57,191 nt of DNA from Acidobacteriota bacterium (GCA_014584705.1 JACTMJ010000023.1:1-57191); one strand, 5' to 3'; counted from the stretch's first letter, positions 34,482 to 44,160 are shown. Notes: generated from the letters alone by a model not told the origin. Program-made: numbers and translations.

Positions 34482-37400
34482 TCAGGCGGTTTGCGTGAGC
34501 GGGGGCAGCGTCCACTGTTCTCGCAGGTCCTGCAGCGGGAAATAGAGCGTCAGCGTGACGGGTTCCGCGCATTCGCGCTGCAGAAGACGCGCGTAATGCT
34601 CCACCTGCTGTTGGTACGCGGCGCGCTGCTCCCGCAGAAAGTGCGCCGGATCGCCCGTCGCCCCGCTAACCAGTTTGAAATCGACCACGTGCAGGCTGCC
34701 CGCTGCGTCCCGGAACATTCTGTCGATCCGGACTGTCTTCCACTCTCCAGACTCGAAAAAGCCGAGCGCCTGCTCCGCCCTCACCTCGCGATGATCGGGG
34801 TGGAATACCCAATTGCCGATGGAGGATTGCGCCGTGGCGATGAGCGAATCAAGGATGCGACCGGCAATCGCATCCGGACGAGGTTCAGCGGGCAGAAGTA
34901 ATCGCAACTCTTCGTGAATCAACGGCAACAGGCGATCTCCGGCGCTGGCGACTCGTTCGAGCGTCTGCCCCGCGGAGAGGCGCTCCATCAGCCGGTGGAA
35001 CACCGTTCCGGCCGCGGTCTCCGCCGTTTCGAACTTGCCCCTTGGGCGGTAGTAGCGCTCCGTTCCAAGCGCGTCCTCTTGCACTCGCGGCGTCTCTCGC
35101 CGCAACTCCGGAAGTTCCCCGGCGGCCAGCTTCCGCAGCCTCGGATAGCGTCCAGGGACCGCGGCAACGGCCGTCGGGTTGAGTTTGCGCGCTGCCAGGG
35201 CGTCAGCGAACGCCTCCTCGAAGTGCTGCCAAAGATAGCCCAGGTAAGATTCCCGCTTCGGGTTTAGCTCCTCCGCGGAGAGGGCGTCTTTCGGGTCAAT
35301 CGTGGCCAGCAGATGCAGCTCTTCTCTGGCCCGAGTGAAGGCAACGTAGAGCACCCGCATCCGCTCATACTTCTCGCGTTCGTTCTGGCGCTTGCCGAGC
35401 ATCTCGCCGATCCGGGAACGCGGCTCCCCGATCGCCCCGCGGGCGGCGATCACCAGCGCATCTCCGGAACCCGCGCCGTCGTCCTCATCGAGCGGGATCT
35501 CTTCCCAGGAGAGAGGCGGCGTCTCCTGGTTGCCGCGCCCGGAATTCAGGTAGGGCACGAAGACCACGTCGAACTCGAGGCCCTTGGCTTTGTGAATCGT
35601 GAGCAGTTGCAGCGTATCCGGGGCCTCCGGGTTCGGCGGCGCGAAAAGCCGGGAGAGGGCCTCGTCGAGCGCTTCCGCGCCACCCAGCAGATTCGCTTCC
35701 TCAAGCTCGCCGAGCAGCCGCAGAAACTGCGCCGCCGCCATCCGCGAACGCCCGTCGGAGTGGTAGCGTTGCGCGCCGCTTTGCCGCCAGAGCGTTTGCA
35801 GCAGCTGTGCGGCCGGCAGCCGGCCCCGCCACTCCATCGCTTCCTCGAACAGGGCCACCGTTCGCCGAACGCGCATTTGTGCATCGTCGCTGAGCACGGA
35901 ATCAAGATCGCCCTCCCGCAGCACGCTCCAGATGGACTTTGCACGCTGCGCCCTTCGGGCGATTGCTTCGATCTCCGAAAGGGTGAGCGCATTCCAGGGG
36001 GCGCGCAGCACGCTCAGCCAGGCGAGGCGATCTTCCGGGCTCTCGACGGCATTCCAGAGGGAGCGCAGATCCTGCACGACGGGAAGGCTCCCGAGCGGCT
36101 CCACGTCGATTGCCTGAAACAGCAGGTTCCGGGCCGCCAGGGCACGGCCCACAATGGCGGCGTTTGCGCCTTTGCGGAAGAGCACCCCGATCTTGCGGGG
36201 CTTTGCCCGGTCCGGCTCATTTTGCCGGAGCCGCTCAATCTCCGCCGCAATCCATTCGGCTTCCGGTTCGAGCGAGTCGCTAAGAAAGGCATGGCATTGA
36301 GTGCGGTCCTCCCGGGAATCGATCTCGTCAGGGTCCGGCCAGGCGTCGGCGTAGGCAACGGCTCCCTTAGAGGCATCGTGCTCGTGCGGGAAATGGGGCT
36401 TCAGCCATGCATTGAACGTCTCGATCAAGGAACGCCTGGAGCGGAAATTGCGCTGCAACTGCAGGGTCTCGAGCGGCGGCAGGCCGGGGACCAGTCCTTC
36501 GCGGGCGAGAAGGAACAACTCGACGCGCGCGTTGCGCCAGCCGTAAATCGATTGCATGGGGTCGCCGACGAGGAAGAGGGTTCGTCCGTCGCCCGGCGTC
36601 CAATTCTCCGTGAGTTTGCGTACCAGCAGCATTTGCAGAGCGGAGGTGTCCTGGAACTCATCCACCAGCAGATGCTGGATCTGCGCGTCGAGCCGCTCCG
36701 CGAGCAAGGTGGGAATGCCGGGGGCGGATTCAAGCGCGCTCGTGGCTCGGAGTGCGATCTCCGAGAAGTCCGTTTCGCGGTGCAGCACGAACTGCATGTG
36801 AAGCGCCGGAACTACGGTGCGCAGGAAGCGGAAGAGGGCTTCCAGCACGCGCCACTGGCTGTCGGAATAGAAGGGATCGGGGAGCGCCTTCACCCGGCCC
36901 ATCGCCGCCACGAAATCCTCGTGTGCCGCAAGCGCGGCGAGGAGGTTGAGCATGCGCTGCTTGGCCGGTTTGTCGTCCTTTGGGAAGCCATCCCGCTGTG
37001 TAACGGTCTTGCGCAGGGTTCCCTTTTCTGTGAGGAGCCAATCTCCCAGCGCGCGCCACGCGGGTAGACCCGCGTCGTCTGTCGCCGGCCAGCCTGTGAG
37101 TGCCGCAAGAATGCCGGTCACGCCCTCCCCGGACTCCATCCGGCTTGCGGCGGTACGCGCCATTGCCCCCAGTTCCGCGCTGAGATCAACGGGAACAAGT
37201 GCGTCCAGCCGTTCGAGTTCCGGCGCAATCAGCCGCCGGAGATTTTCTTCCAGGGCCGCGCGCAACGCTTCCGGGCCAGCCTCGCCGAGAGGGTTCGGGC
37301 CCATCGCGGGCAGCCACTGGTCCCTCTTCTCAAGCAGGGTGAGCAGGGAGCGGGAGGCGGTTTCGAGATTGTTATCGAACAGGCAAAGGAGCTCGACCAA

Positions 37401-37892
37401 TGCCTCGCGTGAATCAGCCGCCATGGTTCGCAGCGCGTCGCGCACGGCCGCGCCGTAGAGCGCGGCTGGGCGATCCGTTGCGGAAGGGGAGATACCCAAC
37501 TGAGAGAGCGCGGGCAGCCGGCCAACGAGCGACGCCTCGAAAGCATCAATGGTTTGGACGCGCAGCCGGTGCGGCGAATCGAGCACCTGCCAGTTTCGCT
37601 CACGGTCCCGTGCCAGTGCGGCAAGGGCAAGCGCGCGCGTCTGTTTCGCGTGGCTGGTAGCGGGCTCCGCGCCGCTCTCCGCGTCCCGCAGTTCACCGAG
37701 GATGCGCGCGCGCATCTCCGCCGCGGCTTTGCGCGTGAACGTGATCGCGAGGATCTCCTCCGGCTCGTCGACCCGCGCGAGCAGCGCCAGATAACGCTGC
37801 GTGAGGAGGCTGGTCTTGCCGGAACCCGCCGGAGCCTGTACAAGGTAGCTTGCATCCGGGCGCACGGCCAATTCTCTTTGCCGCTGGTCCAT
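34482..37892 (-). CDS. addA: UvrD-type helicase-nuclease, AddA-like
   Basis: A 1136-residue SF1A helicase with a C-terminal nuclease, the catalytic half of an AddAB-type double-strand-break processing enzyme. Helicase motifs: Walker A QAPAGSGKTSLLTQRY, ITFTRKAAAEMR, Walker B LLVDEFQDTSALQ, LFLVGDPMQSIYGWRNAR, and the C-terminal TIHKAKGLEFDVVFVP and VAFTRAREELHLL. The nuclease has the PD-(D/E)XK core VVDFKLVSG with a downstream QQQVEHYARLL. The ATG at 37890-37892 shares a base with the stop of the AddB-like gene (TGATG), so the two are coupled. Acidobacterial AddA is diverged from Bacillus AddA, so the subunit name is by role. Confidence 0.88.
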   Translation of the reverse strand: MDQRQRELAVRPDASYLVQAPAGSGKTSLLTQRYLALLARVDEPEEILAITFTRKAAAEMRARILGELRDAESGAEPATSHAKQTRALALAALARDRERNWQVLDSPHRLRVQTIDAFEASLVGRLPALSQLGISPSATDRPAALYGAAVRDALRTMAADSREALVELLCLFDNNLETASRSLLTLLEKRDQWLPAMGPNPLGEAGPEALRAALEENLRRLIAPELERLDALVPVDLSAELGAMARTAASRMESGEGVTGILAALTGWPATDDAGLPAWRALGDWLLTEKGTLRKTVTQRDGFPKDDKPAKQRMLNLLAALAAHEDFVAAMGRVKALPDPFYSDSQWRVLEALFRFLRTVVPALHMQFVLHRETDFSEIALRATSALESAPGIPTLLAERLDAQIQHLLVDEFQDTSALQMLLVRKLTENWTPGDGRTLFLVGDPMQSIYGWRNARVELFLLAREGLVPGLPPLETLQLQRNFRSRRSLIETFNAWLKPHFPHEHDASKGAVAYADAWPDPDEIDSREDRTQCHAFLSDSLEPEAEWIAAEIERLRQNEPDRAKPRKIGVLFRKGANAAIVGRALAARNLLFQAIDVEPLGSLPVVQDLRSLWNAVESPEDRLAWLSVLRAPWNALTLSEIEAIARRAQRAKSIWSVLREGDLDSVLSDDAQMRVRRTVALFEEAMEWRGRLPAAQLLQTLWRQSGAQRYHSDGRSRMAAAQFLRLLGELEEANLLGGAEALDEALSRLFAPPNPEAPDTLQLLTIHKAKGLEFDVVFVPYLNSGRGNQETPPLSWEEIPLDEDDGAGSGDALVIAARGAIGEPRSRIGEMLGKRQNEREKYERMRVLYVAFTRAREELHLLATIDPKDALSAEELNPKRESYLGYLWQHFEEAFADALAARKLNPTAVAAVPGRYPRLRKLAAGELPELRRETPRVQEDALGTERYYRPRGKFETAETAAGTVFHRLMERLSAGQTLERVASAGDRLLPLIHEELRLLLPAEPRPDAIAGRILDSLIATAQSSIGNWVFHPDHREVRAEQALGFFESGEWKTVRIDRMFRDAAGSLHVVDFKLVSGATGDPAHFLREQRAAYQQQVEHYARLLQRECAEPVTLTLYFPLQDLREQWTLPPLTQTA

Positions 37893-40618
37893 CAGGCTTC
37901 CTCCTCGCCGTTGCTGCTCGGGATGAGTGCGATTTCCGCGATCCGGCAAAACGGTTTCTGCTCGCAATACTTGCACGTCTCCTCGCCCTTCAAGGGGTCC
38001 ACGGCCGCGAAGCCTTCCCGAAACTCGCGTGAGAGGCGGTCCACGGCATCCCGGCTTCGGTCAACGAAAGCGGGCCAGCCTCCCTCCGGGGTCGAATCGC
38101 GCTTATTGGTGGCAAACTGCCCTGGGACATCCTCTCCGTACACTTCCCAGCCAATGTCCCCGGTCTTCAGACAGCCGAATGCGATGGCGCTCACCGCCTG
38201 CTCCGCCGCCGCCAGATACAGCAGCAACTGCGGCTGCTCCGGGCGGTCGCCATCCCACATCGTTCGCTTCACTCGGCCGGTCTTGTAGTCGATCAGCGCG
38301 AGGCTGCCATCCGCCAGTTGGTCAGTCCGGTCCGGGCGGATGCGCAATTCCATGCCGCCCAAATCCACCGTGTGACGATGTTCGGTCTCGAGAATCGTAA
38401 ACGGGCGCCGCAATTTCTCCGTCTCAAGCCAGTTCCACAGCAACTGCGAAAGGCGGAGAAACTCCGCATCATGCTGGGCATCGGCCAGCAGATCGCCACG
38501 GCCCGCGCGAAACTCGTCGAGAGCTTCGCGAACGCAACCGCGGATACGATCCGTGAGTTGACTGCTGCTCAAGGCGCTCAGCCCGCCGTGCGACTTGGTT
38601 TCCCGCCAGAAGAGTTCGAGCGCTCTGTGCGCGAACATGCCCTGGTCCATGCGATTCATCAGCGGCAACTGGGGAAGTTCCGGATCGCTGCCAAGACGGG
38701 TGCGGGCAAACGCGCGGAAGGGGCAGGCGGCCTGATCGGCCAGCACCTGGGAGCCGCGTTGCACCCGCTTCTCCGTTGCTCGAAGCGCTCCAGCCTGCCA
38801 GTCCTCGATCTCTTCCAGTGCCGCGGGCGGGAGCGCCGGGAATTGCGGCACGCGATCCATCGCCCGAATCTCGATCTCGTGCTTTGCGGCGAGTGAGCGT
38901 AGCAGGGGGCTCGGTTCCAGCTCCTCCTGGTCTTTCCGCGCCGCGTAGCTCAGGACGATACGGGGGGCGAGGCGCAGGATGCGCTCCAGGCTGCGCACCG
39001 CGAAGTTGCGCTCACGCAGGCTGTCGCAACGCGGCAATCCATGGCTGCGCTGCAGGCCGCGGGGCAGGAAGGGGTCCGGTTGCAACGGCCTTGGCAGTAC
39101 GTCGTCGGTGAGTCCGCAGACCCACACCGTATCGAAGCGGAGGCCGGTGACTTCGAGGAAGCCCGCGACAAGCAGCGGTTTCGGCGACGAATCGGGCTGA
39201 AATGTGGCGGCGTCGAAGCGTCGCCGCAGCACACGCTCGAAATCCGGGAACCGCATCCCCTCGATTACGGTGTCCAGTTCGGCGAGTGCGCCAAGCTCTT
39301 CGAGGACGCGATGGCGGGTTTGGAACTCCGCGCTGGTTAAGGAAGGGTCCCCGAGCCAGAGGCATTGCACGCATAGCGCCCGCAGGCGGGCTACCCACCG
39401 GGAGGGTGACAACTCGCCCTTGGCGTCGAAGCTTTCCATCGCGGCCAATGCCGCATTCCAGTGCGCCAGCGAGAATCCCGTGCTGGCTTCCGCTTCGACT
39501 GCCGCCGCACGCAGGCGATCGAACGGGACATCTTCTCTCCGCTGACGATAGAGAACCGTTTCGAGGCGCGCGCGGGCGTCTCTCTCCAGTGCTGCCCTGG
39601 CGAAATATGGACTGCGCAGCAATTCCCGCGCTTCCTCGACGGAGCCCGTTCCCCGCAGGAAGGGCAGGATGGCGACGAGGGCGCGCGCGACGGGTGACGC
39701 TCCGAGCCGGCCCCCGAGGCTGAGATGGAACGGCTGGTTGTCGCTGTCATCGGGCGCGGCATCGTCGCCATTTTGAAATGTCTCTTCGAACACCTCCAGG
39801 ACGAGCGCGCGCCGCGCCGCAAGATCCGGCACCACGACGGCGATGCGCCCGGAGGGATTCTGCTCCAGCTCTCGCTTCGCCCACGCGGCGGCCGCGCGCA
39901 ACTCGTCTTCGGGGTCGGCCGCACGGCAGATTGCTTCGGGAACGCTGGCGGCCTCGCCGATGGACTCGAGACGCAGCGCCTCTTTCGACAGGGACGCAGC
40001 GGCGGCGAGGAGCGACAACTGGGCCGGTGTAGGTTCTTCAAATCCGGCGAGAATCAGGCGGCACCCCCGAAGACTGGAGAGCCCGCCGGCGTGCTTCGCC
40101 AGAAACTCCGGGAGGCGCGCCAACCGCACAAAACGCCTTTCGCGACAGGTATCTCGCAACCCGCGATACCAGGTCCGGAACCCCTCGCATTCCGAATCTC
40201 GCTCCCAGGCCGGATCGTCGAAGGGGATGCCGTATTGGTCCGCCAGCGATCCGCTGCGTAGACAGGCTTGCACGGTATCATCGAGAAACAAAGTGCGCTG
40301 GTGCGCCCCCGCGTCTCGCAAGGTCCGCTCCCACAGCATCTCTTCCTGCGATTCGCTCAGTAGTGTTGCGCCTTGCAACGCTTCGTCACCTTTGAGGACG
40401 GCGTGAAAATGCAATTCCTGCCAGCAACGCCGGAGCCAGGCTTCGAACGGCACGATGCGGGGAAGTAACGCGACGCCGCCGCTTTCCGTGCTGGCGAAGC
40501 GGGCGGTGATCTCTCTGGCGAGCCGGTTGCCCGCAGTTAGCAACAGATCGGCGGGCAGGGCTTGCGGAACGTAGTCGTCGACGGAGAGAGTGGGCAGGCT
40601 TTCAAGAAATTCGGACAT
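37892..40618 (-). CDS. addB: AddB-like PD-(D/E)XK nuclease, probable DNA repair protein
   Basis: A 908-residue partner of the helicase-nuclease that follows it. The N-terminal LLLTAGNRLAREITARF matches TIGR03623-type probable DNA repair proteins, whose helicase motor is inactive. The C-terminal nuclease has ALIDYKTGRVK (D-x-K) and a likely iron-sulfur cluster: Cys in CPFRAFARTRLG and CKYCEQKPFC, the AddB arrangement. The ATG at 40616-40618 is chosen over a longer, Arg/Pro-rich upstream frame. It lies 59 bp after the hpnK-like gene in the same direction and overlaps addA by one base. Confidence 0.85.
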   Translation of the reverse strand: MSEFLESLPTLSVDDYVPQALPADLLLTAGNRLAREITARFASTESGGVALLPRIVPFEAWLRRCWQELHFHAVLKGDEALQGATLLSESQEEMLWERTLRDAGAHQRTLFLDDTVQACLRSGSLADQYGIPFDDPAWERDSECEGFRTWYRGLRDTCRERRFVRLARLPEFLAKHAGGLSSLRGCRLILAGFEEPTPAQLSLLAAAASLSKEALRLESIGEAASVPEAICRAADPEDELRAAAAWAKRELEQNPSGRIAVVVPDLAARRALVLEVFEETFQNGDDAAPDDSDNQPFHLSLGGRLGASPVARALVAILPFLRGTGSVEEARELLRSPYFARAALERDARARLETVLYRQRREDVPFDRLRAAAVEAEASTGFSLAHWNAALAAMESFDAKGELSPSRWVARLRALCVQCLWLGDPSLTSAEFQTRHRVLEELGALAELDTVIEGMRFPDFERVLRRRFDAATFQPDSSPKPLLVAGFLEVTGLRFDTVWVCGLTDDVLPRPLQPDPFLPRGLQRSHGLPRCDSLRERNFAVRSLERILRLAPRIVLSYAARKDQEELEPSPLLRSLAAKHEIEIRAMDRVPQFPALPPAALEEIEDWQAGALRATEKRVQRGSQVLADQAACPFRAFARTRLGSDPELPQLPLMNRMDQGMFAHRALELFWRETKSHGGLSALSSSQLTDRIRGCVREALDEFRAGRGDLLADAQHDAEFLRLSQLLWNWLETEKLRRPFTILETEHRHTVDLGGMELRIRPDRTDQLADGSLALIDYKTGRVKRTMWDGDRPEQPQLLLYLAAAEQAVSAIAFGCLKTGDIGWEVYGEDVPGQFATNKRDSTPEGGWPAFVDRSRDAVDRLSREFREGFAAVDPLKGEETCKYCEQKPFCRIAEIALIPSSNGEEEA

Positions 40619-40677
40619 GGGTATTGGCGCGCTTGGAGCATCGTGGCTCGTGCACCACGATATCGCGAATCGCCGCA

Positions 40678-41496
40678 CTAAAGCAGTTGGCGATACCCGG
40701 CCAAGTGGATTCCATTCTCCCGCAGCGCCGCCTTCACTTCCGGGGCGCGGAGGGCTTCGAGTTCCCGTTCGCGGCTCTCGCGCAGGCGGGTGCGCGCGGC
40801 GGCCAGTTCCTCCCGGCAATAGCCGGGATGCGTCATCAGTTCGGTGCTGCCTTCCGGCAGCGCGGCAATTAACCCGGCGAGATGCGCCGCCTCAAAACGC
40901 CCGGTGAGTTGGAACCCCGCGAAGTGATCCGTGAAGAGATAGCCGTTCGATTCGAGGATGCGGCGGAAGTGCCCGCGCAGCAGGGAAATGCCATGCGCGG
41001 TTTGCTTCTTGGTAAACGGAATCCGCGGGGACATTGTGCCAAGGGGGAGATCGAATGGCCTGCGAATGAACCGGACGCCGTAGCGCCCTGCCACCTTGAC
41101 GATGGCATTGAGAACGGGAGGCAGCAGGTGCGTATGCTTGTGCGCGTCGATGTGCACTGGCAGGATGCCCGCCGCGACGATGCGGCCTAGCTGCGCTTCC
41201 AGTTCGGCCTCGATATCCATGTGGCCGAGATAGACGGCGGCCGCCAGTTTGGAAACGCTGGCGGGCAGGGCGCGATAAGGTGGAACCATCGAGCGGCCAT
41301 TGCCGACGAGAACGAAATGGCAGCCGACATCAAGCGTGGGATTTTCGCGGGCGAGTTGAACGGCGTGCTCAAAGGCATCGCCGTTCGCCATCAGAGTGGT
41401 GGCGGTGAGGATGCCGCTCCGATGCGCCTCGACGATGCCTTCGTTGACGTCTCGCGCAAATCCAAAATCGTCGGCGTTGACGATAAGAGTTTTCAC
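40678..41496 (-). CDS. hpnK: ChbG/HpnK-family deacetylase
   Basis: A 272-residue carbohydrate/lipid deacetylase of the YdjC-like family. The metal and catalytic residues are in IVNADDFGFARDVNEG and HIDAHKHTH, the usual Asp-Asp and His-x-His sets. HpnK members take part in hopanoid biosynthesis, while ChbG members deacetylate chito-oligosaccharides; the position directly after mlaD points to a lipid or envelope role but does not decide it. The start is a GTG at 41494-41496, 5 bases after the mlaD stop; no other start is nearer the conserved N-terminus. Confidence 0.85.
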   Translation of the reverse strand: MKTLIVNADDFGFARDVNEGIVEAHRSGILTATTLMANGDAFEHAVQLARENPTLDVGCHFVLVGNGRSMVPPYRALPASVSKLAAAVYLGHMDIEAELEAQLGRIVAAGILPVHIDAHKHTHLLPPVLNAIVKVAGRYGVRFIRRPFDLPLGTMSPRIPFTKKQTAHGISLLRGHFRRILESNGYLFTDHFAGFQLTGRFEAAHLAGLIAALPEGSTELMTHPGYCREELAAARTRLRESRERELEALRAPEVKAALRENGIHLAGYRQLL

Positions 41497-41501
41497 GGCC
41501 G

Positions 41502-42575
41502 TCAGAATATCGCCAGCTTGACGCGCAGATACTTCTTGGGATTCGCGCGGACGTCTTTCATGAATTCTTTCAGCTCCGTGCTGAATCCGTTGAGCGATTC
41601 GTAGAGCTGCGGGTTCACCATCAACTGGCCGATGGTTCCCTTGCCGTCGTTGATGTTGTCGAGGGTCGTGTTCACCTTGTTGAGAGTGAGGCCGAGGTCC
41701 TTCGCGATCTGGTCATCCTTCAGCAGTTTCCCCATGGTGCCTTTGCCCTGGTTCAGTTCCGTGAGCAGGAGTTTCAGTTCGGCGATGCTGGCGCGGGTTT
41801 CCTCATATACCTTGTCGTCGGTGAGGAGTTTGCCCGCCGTGCCGCGCCCGGCGCGCAGGTCGAGGACCACGTCATCGAGGTTGCCCACCATTCTGTTAAT
41901 CCGGTCGTACATGGCCGTATCGTAAAGGAGTTTACCCACGGTTCCTTTCCCGTCGCCCACGGCCTGCGCAATCTGGCGGACTTCGACAACAGTACGTGTG
42001 AGTTCGTCGTAGAACTCCGGATCGGCGATGAACTTCCCGACGCTGCCTTCGCCTTTTTCGACCTGGGAAACGATGACGTCCACGCGATCGAGAATGCCTT
42101 TGAGCGAAGTGAGCAGGTCGTAGCTCGATGCCACGACTTCATCGAACCCTTCCACTTGCCGCGCCTTCACCTCGCCGCCCGCTTTCAGAGTCTCGGTGGA
42201 CTTGCCCATCGTGATGTTGATGAACTTCGTTCCCAGCAAATTCTCCGCGGAAATGAAGGCGGTAGAGTCCACCGGAATGTTCTTGAGCATGTCTTCATAC
42301 ACTTCGAGTTCAATCTGGATGGCGCGTCCCGGAGCCTTGTCGCCCGAGAGCCTGACATCCTTCACGCTTCCAATCACAATGCCGTTCAGCCGCACCGGGG
42401 AGCGTTGGGCCATGGCGCCAGAGTCGCCCATGAAGGTGTAGAGCGGGACCGTATTGCGAAAGAGCGAGCCGCCGCTGGTGAGAAGAAAAATCAGTGTGCC
42501 GAGAATCACCAGAGCGACGATCGCCATGATTCCGACGCGCAACTGAGCCCACCGTGTCTTAGATTTGTTTGCCAT
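41502..42575 (-). CDS. mlaD: MlaD-type MCE-domain lipid-transport protein
   Basis: A 357-residue inner-membrane-anchored protein of the Mla/MCE lipid-transport system. One membrane segment (VGIMAIVALVILGTLIFLL) is followed by the MCE domain (~residues 40-118: GDSGAMAQRSPVRLNGIVIG). The C-terminal part has five spaced copies of a GxGTxGKLL-like motif (GEGSVGKFIADPEF, GKGTVGKLLYD, GRGTAGKLLTD, GKGTMGKLLKD, GKGTIGQLMVN) in a helical repeat, a known feature of long MCE tails. It binds phospholipid and hands it between membranes. The 5' end overlaps the mlaF 3' end by 17 bases. Confidence 0.9.
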   Translation of the reverse strand: MANKSKTRWAQLRVGIMAIVALVILGTLIFLLTSGGSLFRNTVPLYTFMGDSGAMAQRSPVRLNGIVIGSVKDVRLSGDKAPGRAIQIELEVYEDMLKNIPVDSTAFISAENLLGTKFINITMGKSTETLKAGGEVKARQVEGFDEVVASSYDLLTSLKGILDRVDVIVSQVEKGEGSVGKFIADPEFYDELTRTVVEVRQIAQAVGDGKGTVGKLLYDTAMYDRINRMVGNLDDVVLDLRAGRGTAGKLLTDDKVYEETRASIAELKLLLTELNQGKGTMGKLLKDDQIAKDLGLTLNKVNTTLDNINDGKGTIGQLMVNPQLYESLNGFSTELKEFMKDVRANPKKYLRVKLAIF

Positions 42576-43395
42576 CGCTGTCCGTCCTAGGCTTCATGAA
42601 ATTCCGCACGTACGGGTCATCCGTTTGTTCCAATTCCGATTGCGAACCTCTGAAGGCGAAGCGGCCGCTGCGCAGAACCCAAAATCGGGTGCCTGCGTCG
42701 CCCCCATCCCGGTTGACCGGTTCAATCCGTCCGGTGGCATCGTTGTAGGTATAGTTTGCGAGGAAATGGCCGTCCTGATAGCGATGGGTAGCGATCATCG
42801 TGGTGGTATTGTGGACGCGACGCTCCTTCGCAATCAGCGCCACGATGGTGTACGACGTGATAGGGTCGAGGCCGGCGGTGGGCGAATCGTAAAGGGTAAG
42901 CACGGGGTTCGTCACCATGGCCCGCGCGATTCCCACGCGCCGCCGCATACCGCCGGAAAGTTCGGAAGGCACCTTGTCAAGAGTACCTCCCAATTCCACA
43001 AACTCCAGCGCTTTCCGCGCACGCTCATGAATCTCTCTGGCGGATGGCTTGTTCACCCGGTTGTTTTCCAGCGGATAGGCGACGTTCTCTTCAATGGTGA
43101 GAGAGTCAAACAAGCCGCCTTCCTGGAAGAGCACTCCCAGCTTGCGCCGCACGGCGAACCACTGTCTCTCACTCAGATTGGACGTATCGTCGCCAAACAC
43201 CTTCACCCTTCCGCTGTCTGGTTTGATGAGGCCCAGCGCCGTTTTCATGAGCACGCTCTTGCCGCTGCCGGCCGCTCCAAGAATGATGCGGGAATCGCCC
43301 TCCCGCACCAGGAAGGAGATATCATCGAGCGCCGGCGTTCCCGCGAAGGAGACGGTCACATTCTCAAACTCCAGGATGGGTTGGCGCTCCGCCAT
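42559..43395 (-). CDS. mlaF: MlaF-type ABC transporter ATPase with altered Walker B
   Basis: A 278-residue cytosolic ATPase of the MlaFEDB lipid transporter. Walker A is LGAAGSGKSVLMKTAL, the signature is LSGGMRRRVGIA, and the H-loop is MIATHRYQDGHF. The Walker B region reads LTLYDSPTAGLDP, so the catalytic glutamate that normally follows the Asp is Ser; the codon is clearly TCG. A ~25-residue insertion (TYNDATGRIEPVNRDGGDAG) follows the H-loop. The ATG lies 3 bp after the mlaE stop and the 3' end overlaps mlaD. Ser at this position is unusual, and such proteins may hydrolyse ATP slowly or depend on another residue. Confidence 0.9.
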   Translation of the reverse strand: MAERQPILEFENVTVSFAGTPALDDISFLVREGDSRIILGAAGSGKSVLMKTALGLIKPDSGRVKVFGDDTSNLSERQWFAVRRKLGVLFQEGGLFDSLTIEENVAYPLENNRVNKPSAREIHERARKALEFVELGGTLDKVPSELSGGMRRRVGIARAMVTNPVLTLYDSPTAGLDPITSYTIVALIAKERRVHNTTTMIATHRYQDGHFLANYTYNDATGRIEPVNRDGGDAGTRFWVLRSGRFAFRGSQSELEQTDDPYVRNFMKPRTDSDGKQI

Positions 43396-43398
43396 AGC

Positions 43399-44160
43399 TC
43401 AGTACACCCTGCCCACGAAAATCTTCGTAATAAAGAAAGTCAGGACGAAAATCAGTACGGAGGCGACCACCACGGCCTGAGTCGTAGCGCGGCCTACGCC
43501 CTGGGTGCCGCCAGTTGTATTGAGCCCGTAGTAGCAGCCGATCAGCGAAATCGCAAAGGAGAATGTGAAGGGTTTCACCAGGCCCTGCGCGATGTCGGAG
43601 TAGTCGAGGGCCTGCCACGCGCTTGTCCAGAATTGCGGCCCGGTGATGCCCAGGGTGCTGATCGCCACCAGATAACCGCCGAAGATGCCAACGAAGTCCG
43701 CGATCACGGTGAGCAATGGCAGCGTGAAGGCCGTAGCCAGCATGCGGGGAGTCACCAGTTTCTGGATCGGGTCAGTCCCGAGCGCCCGCATGGCGTCAAT
43801 CTGCTCCGTGACCTTCATGGAGCCGAGCTCACTGGCCATTCCGGAGGCGTTCCGGCCCGCAACCATCAGCGACGTCAGCGCCGGCCCGAGTTCGCGGACG
43901 AGCGTAATGGAGACGACCATTCCCGTCTGTTCCTTGGCCCCGTAAGTGGCGAGCGCATTGGACATCTGCAGGGCCATCACCGCTCCGCTGAAGAAGCCGG
44001 TGAGGATAACAATGGGCAGACTGCCCACGCCGATGATATCCATCTGGACGAACATGTCGGACCAGTAGAACGGGCGACGGAATACATTTCCAATCGCCTT
44101 TCCGCCGAGCGTGAAGACGTCCTGGACCGCCTGAACCGGGCCTTTTAGAAAATCCAGCAA
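43399..44160 (-). CDS. mlaE: MlaE-family permease
   Basis: A 253-residue integral membrane protein with five or so hydrophobic segments, the permease of the Mla retrograde/anterograde phospholipid system. Typical blocks are LPIVILTGFFSGAVMALQ, VRELGPALTSLMVAGRNASG, ELGSMKVTEQIDAMRALG and TRMLATAF-like RMLATAFTLPLL. The start is a TTG (44158-44160), supported by GGAGAA eight bases upstream and by the lack of any better nearby codon. It is the first gene of mlaE-mlaF-mlaD-hpnK-addB-addA and diverges from the P1 peptidase gene. Confidence 0.92.
   Translation of the reverse strand: MLDFLKGPVQAVQDVFTLGGKAIGNVFRRPFYWSDMFVQMDIIGVGSLPIVILTGFFSGAVMALQMSNALATYGAKEQTGMVVSITLVRELGPALTSLMVAGRNASGMASELGSMKVTEQIDAMRALGTDPIQKLVTPRMLATAFTLPLLTVIADFVGIFGGYLVAISTLGITGPQFWTSAWQALDYSDIAQGLVKPFTFSFAISLIGCYYGLNTTGGTQGVGRATTQAVVVASVLIFVLTFFITKIFVGRVY

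Noticed and set aside
35313-37067. 584-codon plus-strand frame inside addA
   Set aside because: Antisense shadow of the helicase gene with no recognisable motif.
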